Assembly (NCBI GenBank): GCA_034687125.1
Contig: JAQGBZ010000034.1
Location: 124,001-188,000, forward strand
Source of the DNA: Neelides folsomi
Taxonomy: Eukaryota > Arthropoda > Collembola > Neelipleona > Neelidae
Length of the DNA stretch: 64,000 nucleotides
Reading direction: 5' to 3'
The translations under genes and the position numbers were made by a program. This document shows positions 34,326 through 45,400 of this stretch, one piece after another. The notes under the pieces were generated by a model. It worked only from the letters and a program-made list of their open reading frames with translations, had not been told where the DNA came from and ran no database searches. Each line of letters starts with the position of its first letter. Positions within the stretch are counted from its first letter, which is position 1.

Positions 34326-37040
34326 TTAAGGTTGTGTGTAAATCGAGTCCAAATCAATATCCGTTGACTCTTCCACCATTTTCTCAATCACGTAACGCAA
34401 CATTGTATTGGAGAATGCGTCGTCTCTCCTCAACGACAATGCTTTATGAAAAGATTCAATGGCCATTTCCGTCCGACCAGCAACTGCATGGACCAAACCC
34501 ATAGCAGAATAAGTAGAGGCATTCGAAGGGCATAAAACGAGAGCCTGAAATAAAATAATCAAATTAAAATATTTTTTCCTAAAAAGGATACAAAGATAAG
34601 AAGGACATTGACAAGCATTTTTTTTAAATATAATGGATAAAAGTATTAGAATTATACAGGGTGGGCCATAAGTTGCTTTCTTATCTAAATAAACAATGGT
34701 ATGAAAAAGAAAGCAACTCATGGTCCACCCTGTACAATTTATATACCCAAAATAATGAATTACCTTTCTATGGTAAAAAATAGCATCTTCCAATTTGCCC
34801 AACTTCCTCGAACAATGACCTAAATTATTATAGAGCGGTTCCCATTTGTAGAGCCCGTAGCTGCATCGATCAACTGCTGAAAGAGCTTCTTTAAATAAAA
34901 CCATCGCATCGGCCCAATGTTTTTCTTGGAACTTCACCACGGCCATTTCGTGGGTGATGAAGGGATCGTGGGGAGCAATGCGTTTTGCATCCAACAGGAA
35001 CTTTGTGGCCAGTTGGGGATTGTTGGTCAGGCCGCATTCAAGCCCCACGTGGAGCATTGGCAAATGACATCCTTTCATTAATTGGGTGGCTTTGAAGTAG
35101 GCGGCCATGGCTTGGTCGTGCTCTCTTTCAACGGCAAAAGAATGGCCAAATAGGAGCCAGGCAGGACCGAAGATTTGGTCCACGTGCAGAGCTTTGTTCA
35201 GATGACGTCGAGCGAGTTCTTGTTTTCCTATGAGGAAATAATAAGCCCCGACAGCATACCAGGAAATGGCCGAAGAACTCATGACGATCATGAGTTTGTG
35301 AGCTATACGAAACAATTCAGTCGTTTCATTCAACTCTACCAAGCAGGCAATGTGAACTGGGAGAATTCCTGAATGATAAGAGTCCTCTTCCATGACCTAA
35401 ATAAAATAATTAAATTACCAATTAATTATTTTTACAATTTTTAAATATTCATTTTCAAAAAGGATACCATACATGGCATTATGTATATATTACATTTAAC
35501 AGTAAAATTTTGTATGTTATATTTTATATTTAGTTATTATTATTAGGTATAGTGGAATATAGTGTATATATTATTTGGATATGATATATATATAATACAA
35601 ATAAATATAAATCTTGTATTTAAGTTTTCATTACTCGTGTGGAGATGGAAAAGGCACGTGAAATGTCGCAATTGTAAAAAGCTCTTTCCGCCTCTGAAGA
35701 TAACATATCCGCATTTTTGGATAATTTTTTTTGTAGGGGTCCGCCCCCGTTGGGGTTCCTCACTTCGTGTACGGGATATTTCTTCATTTTGGCACGGTAA
35801 AGATGCCGAAGGATTTCACCGTCACCACAAGGACAATCGTCATAAGCAAGACCTTCGATCAACTCCTTTTCTGTTAAAATAATACTTGCTTAATATTTAC
35901 TACTATTATTTATTATTATTATTTAATATTATTAGTAAGATACTTTAGTACATAGATTAGTAGCATAGTTTTATAAAGTAAAGAGATTACTTAACAAGAT
36001 TCTTTCATTTCCAAACAAGGTAAATGGAAATAAATTGAAATTAAATTGAAATTGGAATTAAAATTAAAGGAATTATCAAAATGGAAATTAAAATTTTAAT
36101 GAAATAAAGCGAACCTTCGGCAAAAGTTAACATTTGATGTTGTGTGAGGAGATTGAGAGCTTCGGTACAATAAATATCTTTTGCAAGGGCCATTCGATAG
36201 TTTTTGATTGCCAGTAACGTGTTCATTTGAGCTTCATAGATTTTACCTTTGAGTAAATACAATTGACCTTCGACCTTTCAAATTAAAAATATTAAAATCC
36301 AATTATTATAAAAATAAAATTGTAATAAATATTAATAATAATTAAAATATTTATGAATATAATGAATAAACTTTGATTATTACATTATCGGGGAAATCGG
36401 ACGGGGTGAATTCACTGTCGGGTATTCTTGTTCCTGGTGGAACGTGAGAGTTTTCCAAATCCAAAAGGTCCAATGCTTTGGTCACTTCTCCAGCTTGGAA
36501 CAGCGATTTGGCAGCAAGGAGTCGAAAGTACAAATTGGTCTTAAAAAGTCATTAAATTGAGGAAATAATTAGATGATCAAATAAAGAAAGTAAACCAACC
36601 CTTTGTAAATTGTGTTGATAAATGACATTAGCAGCCCTTTGGAATTGACCATCAAAGTAGAGACATTGGGCTTTTAAATAAACGTCTTCTTGATTTCCGC
36701 CACTCAATGTCACGAGTTTGTCCGCCCAGTAATTGGCCGTCTCGAAATCTTGCTGAGAAATAATAAAAAATTAACGGCTTTTTTTATTAAAATAATTATT
36801 TCATGTTTATTATTAAAATATCCAATTATTATTAAAATAAAATTATTATTAAAATATCCAATTAGTTCAATTAATAGCTATTACTTTCCACACATATCCT
36901 TCTATAAGTTTCCTGTAGAAGTGGAAAAGTTCATCGGACGAAGCTTTGGAAGTGGAAAAGGTGTCCTTTAAAATTGAGGAAGGAATCGATGAAAAAAGCG
37001 AAGAACGAGTCACAGGATAATCCGAGGACCTTAAGGACAT
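34326..37040 (-). CDS. Cdc16: CDC16 / APC6, anaphase-promoting complex TPR subunit
   Basis: TPR scaffold subunit of the anaphase-promoting complex, the E3 ligase that degrades cyclin B and securin. Exon 1 is 36885-37040: ATG at 37040, MSLRSSDYPV, then FHFYRKLIEGYVWK. Exon 2 is 36600-36752: DFETANYWADKLVTLSGGNQ, then EDVYLKAQCLYFDGQF. Later exons give NLYFRLLAAKSLFQAGEVTK, LYLLKGKIYEAQMNTLLAIK, ILPVHIACLVELNETTELF, AISWYAVGAYYFLIGKQELA, FGPAWLLFGHSFAVEREHDQ, AMAAYFKATQLMKGCHLPML, and WEPLYNNLGHCSRKLGKLED. The last exon (34326-34544) reads ALVLCPSNASTYSAMGLVHA and ends LDSIYTQP. Tetratricopeptide periodicity is evident throughout, and each block aligns with human CDC16 in order. The C-terminus is shorter than the human protein, lacking its Ser/Thr-rich tail. 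The last intron (34545-34763) is described separately. Confidence 0.95.
34657..34732. mobile_element. Short TIR element (mariner-type MITE), copy 3
   Basis: 76 bp inside the last CDC16 intron. Left end cagggtgggccataagttg; right end is the inverse of cagggtggaccatgagttg. TA flanks both sides. The interior is AT-rich and non-coding. Confidence 0.9.
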
Positions 37041-39278
37041 CATGTATCAATTTTGATTATCACAGAACTAAAACAATTAAACTGATAGTTAATGATTTAG
37101 TATTTAATGTTCAAAGTGTTCACAAATTGTTTTTCATTCTCCAGAGCGAAACCGGAGAGGTTTCAGAGGATGAGATCAACACTTGCAACATTGACTTTTT
37201 CATTGCCAAATCCAAAATGTCTCCCATTTTACAACTCAATTAACAATTTAGTTAATTCACAATGAGTAATTTAAGATAAAGCCTCTAACCGATTTAATTA
37301 TAAAACCTTAATTAATAATTTTTAACGATCGACTCAAGTTCTCTCCCACCTCAGCGCATTGCAAGAAACACCTTGATATATCATTCATTCAATCACTGGG
37401 GCTAAATGCAACATTCACCCAATTCATTCATTTTTTGGTCAGATTTTACTTGCCGGAAAAACTCCATGCTGCTCCATGGAGCCCCTATGTTAATACATTT
37501 ATTTAAGTTAGGTTAGGTTTTGTTTTTGGTAGGTTTTGTTAGGTTTTGTGACGGTTTTCCGGATAGTAAAGTCTAGCCCATTTTTTATATTTAACATATT
37601 ATTATTATAATTATTTTAATAGTTATTAATTAATGTTGATTTAACGTATTTTAATCAGCTAATTAAATAAGGTTGTAAACAAATTTCAAAATAAGTATAT
37701 ATTATATAATATTTTCTTAGTAAATATTCAATGAAATAAATAATGAATGAATGATTTTATGAGCATATGAAGATAATTAAGAATTTGCATATTAGGTAAT
37801 ATGTGGCGAGGTAAATTATTATTAAGTAATGTAAATACTTTTATTCAGCCACATGTAATTGTAAAAATTGAAGCTTAAAACATTTGTTTATTTCTTATGA
37901 TTGTAAAATAGAGTCTCGAACGATGGATAATTAAATACTCAACCTATTTGAAATTTACAATTTTCTTACGCTAACATTTAAGTACGTTCATTCAATGAAG
38001 CCTTTAAGTGTCATCACTCATCAGACTCATCACTCACACAATCTGACAAATACCGCTAAATTAATTGAGTTATTAAAGGTATTTAACCTAACTTATAAAA
38101 AGGTGATTTTGATCCAATCGTAAATACGTATGTAAATATTACATTTAGTATATTTCTAATATCAAAAGACAGGAACCGACATTATTTCTAAAATCCCAAT
38201 CGCGAACATTGGGCTTAAGCAATGAACTTTATTATAATCATTAACAATTAATTGCTATTATAAAAACGGTAGTGATCATGTACTTAGTGAATTGTTAATT
38301 AATTAATACAATATAACTCAGCCGCTGACTGAAATTCCTACATAAATGGAACTAGAGTTAAAAGCACTCTGCAACTCACAATTTATACAAACTGTCATCA
38401 CATAAAAAGTTAAAAATTAAAAATCCTTAGCCGCCTAAGGACTCAATTCAAATGAAGGTTCTACAAAAATATTATTTCTCATCTTACATTATTATTTATT
38501 GTTTAAGTACTTCCATTCTTTCCCATCTTTCAAAATAAGTCTAAAAAGGTAAAACTGATTCGTTGTGTTTAAAATTCATTGTTCCTCTACTTCATTGGCA
38601 AATACATAATTAGTAGTATTGTTTAATATTAAATACTAAAATTTTTGTCATGTTGTTATACACATGTGAGGTTTTTAATTAATTAATGTTTACAAATTAA
38701 ATGAATTGTTAATAAAAGTAAATTAAAATCCAAGTTAATTAAATTAGGTACGATTGTCATGTTCATGTTAGGTACTTTATACTATAGTAGGATTAAAATA
38801 AGGTATACAAGCAAATCAATGATTATTGCTAAAAAGTTTTAAATTACAGCTAGTAATTGGGAAATCACACTTTAAAATATATAAAATCCGCTCAATTAGG
38901 AATAGAATTAAAAATTGAATTACAAATTGAATTACAAATTGAATTACAAATTTATTTTAAAAAACATGGTTTGTTCAATATGGGAACTTAACCCATAAAA
39001 ACCATGAAAAATAAAAAGGTGTTCAGTCTCGAAAGATGAAAATAAAAATAAAATCATTTGAAGTTTGGAAGGCGAAAGATCCAAATCGTTTGAATCCCAC
39101 GGACGCGTTTGTTCAAGGCACTTCCTTTGATTGGATAAATACTAATTAGTTAATTACTAATTACTGAACATTATTGTGGAAGTCGGATCCTTAAAATCTT
39201 TAAAAAAAACTATTTCGAATGTCTTGGAAAAAAAGAAGTTCCCGTTTGTACTCCTTTCTTCTTGTCGGAGAATCCCAA
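37041..39278. other. Gene-free region, CDC16 5' side to UAP 3' side
   Basis: About 2.2 kb, very AT-rich beyond the CDC16 promoter side. A foldback element lies at 37435-37579 and a short tandem of attgaattacaa at about 38910-38952. No exon was recognised. Confidence 0.55.
37435..37579. repeat. Small foldback element
   Basis: The arm ttggtcagattttacttgcc plus ggaaaa (37435-37460) is matched inversely by ttttccggatagtaaagtct plus agccc (37555-37579), about 95 bp apart. The loop holds a short palindrome at ctccatg...catggag and TTAGG-like words. It is probably a decayed MITE; the ends and target duplication are uncertain. Confidence 0.6.
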
Positions 39279-42200
39279 TTAAAGATGGGCTGCCACTTTG
39301 CCCTTCACGAGATGGATGTTGAATTTCCCCGACCCAACGCGTTCTGCTGGGCCAACGAGGAGGATTGGGGGTTGAAGGTCGTAACCCCCAACAGCGTCTT
39401 CGATCCCTTCGCCAGCGTAAGAGACGAGTGGGGAGATCTCAACGACCATTGGCGGTTCATATGGCATACAACACTTTTGGCTAAAATAAAATCAATTTAA
39501 ATTCAATAGTTAATATTGGGCTACCAGACTTTCAATTTATTTGATTAATGTAAGCAAATGTATTGATTATATTATTAACTATTTGTCCTTCAAAGTTTCT
39601 TTATGAATAATTTAAATAAATGCGACATTGGATAATTGGAGAAAGTTGCAAATTGTTGAAAGTGCAAAATAATAAATGAACGTTGATTTGAAGCCGTTGG
39701 TTAAAATTGCAACTTACATTTCATTGTTGTTCGTTTCCATTGTGTTGTTATTCAAAGGGCTATAAAGGTAAAAAAAATAAAAAGGAAATAAATATACATA
39801 CAAACGGCTCGCAGATAGTTAAATAATAAATGGTAAAGTTGTGTAAGCAAATGACAAACCTCAGCCAGATGCAAAGTCAAAGCCACATTAAATGATTTAC
39901 CTCAAGCCACTGCTTGTAAATCCATAAACCCAATTTCCACCCAACAATCACTCAAAATGTCAATTGTGCAAATTAAGAATTTGCATTTAAAACCAATGAG
40001 GCATGGTATCGAATTGTGTTAATAATAAATAATAATAATGTGTGTTAATTCCCAGACCTTCACACAAAGTCAGCTCAGAGTTTAGTAATCATTCAAATAG
40101 TTATTCAAGTCATTCAAATAAAACTAGGTATTTATTGTATTCAAGCCAACAAAGACCAGCAAAACAGTTTATGAATGTTTATACGAAAATTAGGGAAAGA
40201 TGGTTTAAATTGTAATTAGTTAATTAGAATACCTCGGAATGAAAGGGATTGTTCGTCCGACTTCGTCGACAAGTCTTCCACCAGCCTCTCGGACGTATCT
40301 TGCATGAAGGGAATAAAGTGCATGTCGGGCCGTTTTGGGCGAATCCGCTCCTTCGGCATTCTTCAGCGGGGAAAATTCGTCGGGTCGGAGAACTTCCCAA
40401 ACTACGAACCGGGTGGCAAATTGGAAAACATCAAACACGAACTTCTCGAGCTTGATCCCATTGGGCCGATCGGGTTTGACCAAATTCCCACTCCCGTCCA
40501 CGTACGGAATCTTCTTCTCTGCCACATGGTGTTTGAGCTCCGTTCCCTCTCGGACCAAAACCCGTTGGAGAAATTCAGTGGTGAAGAAATGATTGCAAAT
40601 GTTCCCGGCACTAAATGTCAATTTCCCGTCGGGGTTCCTTTTCTGGGCCGTTTTCTCGGTGATTTCCGAATATTCCACTACTTGGTATTGACCGTCCACT
40701 CGACAGACAACTCCAAGAGCTTCGTAAGGATCGGCCTTTTCCACCACCTGATTAAAATAAACAATTGTAATAATATCCCCATAATTAATTAAAATTAACT
40801 GTATCTATAATTAACCATGATTAATTATTTAATTATATATGAGGTAATTTGGTAAATAAAATACCTTTGCTCCACAGTCAGCCCCTTTGGACAAGCAATA
40901 GCCGATGAAGATGGGATCGGCCATTTTGACCAGAATGTTGTCGACGCAGTAGACGTGGACGTATTCGATCCCTCGGGCCATCATGTCCTCCAAGATACGT
41001 TTCTCTTTCATTGCACGATACAATCCGCCATTACCATCTTAAAAGATTAAAAACAATCGGTTAATTATATTTAGTAAACAAAGTACGTTAAATGGTTTGA
41101 GTTGAAATTGTATGAAGCTATATAGTTTAAATTTATACAATTTATATTATTATTATAATATTTAAATGTGTGAAAATTGTTTCAATTCACCTGGCGCTTT
41201 AGAAATGGCGTGTTTTTCTGCAAGCATAATTTTGCCATCAAAGTCAAACGTTGGCAACATTCCTTGTTCGAAAACGATCAAGTTTTCTCTCCTGAGTCCA
41301 AAATAGGAATGTCGAGCAAAGAAGTCAAAGGTTGGTTCCTTGGTGTGTTCTGAGGTCATGATGTACCAAGGGATGGATCCTCGACGACCTGTGGAGGCCG
41401 CTCCCAATTTCTCCAAACGAAGGATCCGCTCTGCTTGCAACTGATAAAGAGTTTTCCCAGACGGAAGCCCAACATCGTACATTCCTTTGGGATAGGAAAC
41501 TCCAAGACGTGTCCCTTGACCTCCAGCCAGCAACAACACGGCCACTTTGCCTTGTCCGATCGCCTCAAGTCCTATCCATAAACACCAATTGATATTTACA
41601 ATTACAATTACAATTGATATTTACAATGCCAATTTTTGGAATGTGATAATTCCAAAAATTTATTTATTTACAATATACTTATTATTATTATTTATTATTA
41701 TATATATTCATAACATTTGTAAAAATGGATCAAAGTTCTCAGATTACATAATAAAAGCTCGTAACCGATCCGACTCTCACTTTTATTTCCATACTACATA
41801 TTTGGTTGTAAGATGAGAAACTGATCGATTGGTCCGATAAGAAGTGAATATAAGAAAGAAAGGGAAATTTGTTGATTTGTTTGTTTCCGACCCTTGGAGG
41901 TTTAAAATTACCCTCAATGTCATAGAAAGGACTGACCTTTGTTCTCATAGGCCTTGAGGGTTTTTGGATCAGTCCTCACGACAGCTCCGTGGACGTCTGA
42001 AGGGATGGCCTCCAACCGATCGTCCAACTTCCCTCCTCCTCCACTCGACCCGTTGAAGAATCGACTCATCTCGTCCAACTTTAGCCTGGAAAATATTACA
42101 ATTCTTCAACATCAAAAGTGTCAACATTCCAAATGAAAAATGTCAACATCCCACAATGAAAAATGTGAATATCTAAAGGAAATGTTAACAACTCCCTTGA

Positions 42201-42431
42201 AAACTTAAAACATGTCTTGGAGTTTGAGTTTAAATCTCATTTGGAAAATTTAAATTTCCCAATTTGACCAAATGTGAATTGAATGATATTTTGGATATTT
42301 GGAATGTATACTGACCCTTGTAGTTCATTTATCAAATGGTTTTTCTCTCTCGGACCGATGTCGTCCACAAAGTCCAGAAGGTGTTGTTGTCCGTGCAGGG
42401 CACATCGGGCCCTGAGCGTCTCGATGTCCAT
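39279..42431 (-). CDS. Uap1: UDP-N-acetylglucosamine pyrophosphorylase (mummy)
   Basis: Cytosolic enzyme making UDP-GlcNAc from UTP and GlcNAc-1-phosphate, the donor for chitin and N-glycans. Exons on the minus strand: about 42317-42431 (ATG 42431, [20 protein letters not shown]), 41938-42088 ([19 protein letters not shown]), 41191-41572 with the nucleotide-binding loop [20 protein letters not shown] and [10 protein letters not shown], 40863-41039 ([25 protein letters not shown]), 40232-40747 ([65 protein letters not shown]), and, after an intron of about 750 bp, 39279-39480. The last exon encodes [16 protein letters not shown], matching CEISPLISYAGEGLE near the end of human UAP1, and ends at TAA 39279. 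All active-site motifs are present and the order is complete. Confidence 0.96.
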
Positions 42432-45400
42432 TGGAGTTTGCTGGAAAAAGAAATCCTTTCACTCTCGCTGACCCACTTTGGCCACTTTCTACTCTCACTC
42501 TCCATACGGACCCCAAGTGGGGTTGGTCCGGACCGGAGTCCGAACCCCACGAGAGCGGAGCGGGGAGGAAGCGGAAGGGAGGGAGAAACTCAATGGGAAC
42601 TTGCCAGAACCGCCAATTTGGATTTGTGGTCAAGAGGTCGAGGGCGACGATGGTGAGCGGACGGGTGCCGTGGGAGCAGTGAGGGAGGGTGCTGGATGGA
42701 CACGGACCTTATCGCTCCCTCGTCCTCGTGCGGGTGGTGGGAGATAGGGAAATGAGGGAGGGGACAGGTGGGAAGGATGGACGGGTCAAACTCACAAACT
42801 CCAGAAACAACCGTTACCACACCGAATAACATCCAATAGAGACAAAGATCCCATAGGGACAATCCACAGATCCAAGAGGGATAATCAAAGTAATAGAGAC
42901 AATCAAAGATCCAATAGGGACAATCATGGGGAAATAGGGAAGTGACTCCATCCAATTTTAATAAAAATAAAAGGTCAATGGATTGAAAATGGTTTAATTA
43001 CCATTCACCTCCAGACATGGAACATCCGAATAATCTCAACAAATCCAGTCATGTGGTTCCAATGCGTAATGAGGTTATCAACATGTTCTCATCTGACTAA
43101 TCTCCTCCAACCCGCCAATCATTCTGCATATCTCGAGATCACTTCCCAAATCCCCATTGAAACCAAAGACAAAATCACTCCAAATTATCTTACTCCATTT
43201 GGACACACACTTGACCAGAAAAACCCAATTGACACTCATATAAATATTTATGAAGGGAATTACAAATATAACAAATAATACACAAATACCATATACCGTA
43301 TATAGTATATTAGTATATTATTATTATACACCAATTCCCATTTAAATCCTCTCTTATAAATAAATACAGTAGTTACAGGATGAAAGTGAGCGGGAATACT
43401 GGAGACAAAATATTTAAATTATATTTTTAATTACCTTTTTAAGTCGCCTGGATGGAAGTGATTGGATGAGTAGAGCAAGGTTAAATGGCCATCACCATTA
43501 ATATCCAAAGAGCCAAAGACGGTGGCGGGGTGAAGCGACTTTGGACTTTGGACTTTTCCATATCAGCCCGACTGAAAGAGTTCAAGCCCGTTAAGAAATA
43601 TTATCATTCATTCATTTAATCCCGCATGTAAATAGTTGGAGTATTTAATAGTATCATTTAATATTGTATTTAATTTTCCCTAATTACATTGGCTATATAC
43701 CAGGTCATATATTGGGCACACATTATATTGATGCTATTATATATGGTAGTCACTGGAGGTATTAGGTCTATGAGTAACAAAAAGGGCAAATTATTATTAT
43801 TATACACATGTTATCCATGTCATCCTTGATAAAGGAGTGATATGACGTGTATGAGTAATTTATAACAATTATTATAGAGATAAATGTTCTCAGACACCCA
43901 ATGACATCGCAATTTAAATAATTTCCATGAATTGATCAAAATACGTTCATTTAATCGAATATAAATCATGTAAGATCAACCTTTACAAATTGTACATCTA
44001 TGAGTTTCATCCTCCCATATCCTATTATTCATTTTCATTACTCTATGGAAAAACTAGCAAATAAAGTTTTACAGGGGGCACCGAGATTATAAGTACACCC
44101 GCCAAGTCCCCGCCGTTTGCTTAAATATAAAATCAGCGGGATTAAATTTGGAAGGACCTTGTCAATACATCTAGCAGCACATTTATAATTCATATTGTTG
44201 GATTATGGTAATTAATTGGTCTAAAATTTGTTCATTAGTTAAAAGTGGGGTTTTTGAATTTTACAAGGTTTTAATGGTAGAATGACTATAGGTGGAAGGA
44301 ATTTGTGATCAGAGCTAATGTGTAATCAAATACTAATCAATTTTTTATTTTAATTAACCATATATTTAATATAAAAATTGATTATAACTTGATTTAACCG
44401 TAATTCTGATCAACGGTAGAGGTAGTACTTTCTACTATAAAAAGTTTTGTAAAATTCTATAACATACTTTCAACTTATGGATTAATATTTATGCCCATTA
44501 TTAAAATAAATGACCAATTTGAATAATACACATATTGATAGATGCATTGACAAGATCCCTTCCAAATTTGACCCCACTTCCTTTATATTTGAACAAACGG
44601 CGGGCACTTGGCGGTGTACTTATAATGTCGGTGCCCCCTGTATTACAAATACTGTATGAATATTATCTGTATATTACATTACTCATTTCTATTCCACCAA
44701 GGAGTCGTAAATGTCATAAAAGGTAAATATCTCCATCCAAACCACATTTAAATACCAAGTTGAATATGAAAATAGTGAAAAACAAGTGAAATAAGTGAAT
44801 ATAGAAATACATGATATACCTATATGTAATTGTCAACTTGGACTTCCAAGGGGATTCATAAAAGGTTTTATTATAATCCTGATATAGGAATCTTCCATTA
44901 CTCACATTCTCATTCTAATGGCTTTACTCCCAAAATTTAAAGGAAGAATACACCAAATTGGTATCTCAAATTGAAAATTTGAATATGTTAATTACAATTT
45001 GAAAGAGAAAAGCAATTAAGTGAATTATTCAAGAATTTGTGTAAACTCTATGGCGCCTTTAGGCTCATTATCAGAAATTCCACGTTAATGAACAACCAAA
45101 TGACATTTATGAATTCTTAATTGCGTAGTTGGATCTCAATAACCATATGAACCAAATTAGCCATTGGTCATCACCTGTGATCACCTCTGATCACATATCC
45201 AATGCACAGTGGAAAAAATGACGATTTAAATAAACCACTTGTAATGATTTTACATTCATATCTGTATTATTAGTATAAGTGAAACAACTCCAATTTGTAT
45301 AATTTATATACATATTTGTGTATATTTACTATATAAGGTATACTTAATTTAAGTATATGATCGTAAAATTCTCTCAAATTGGTTTGATCACTTATAATCG

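Noticed and set aside
37505-37550. Telomere-like TTAGG repeats
   Set aside because: Only two adjacent units plus variants are present, too few for an interstitial telomere array.
39219-39500. Plus-strand open frame of about 90 codons
   Set aside because: It lies opposite the last UAP1 exon, which matches the family; the plus-strand protein has no recognisable features.
42590-42955. Minus-strand open frame rich in Tyr, Cys and Trp
   Set aside because: Half of it is the translation of the 22-bp tandem repeat at 42830-42930.
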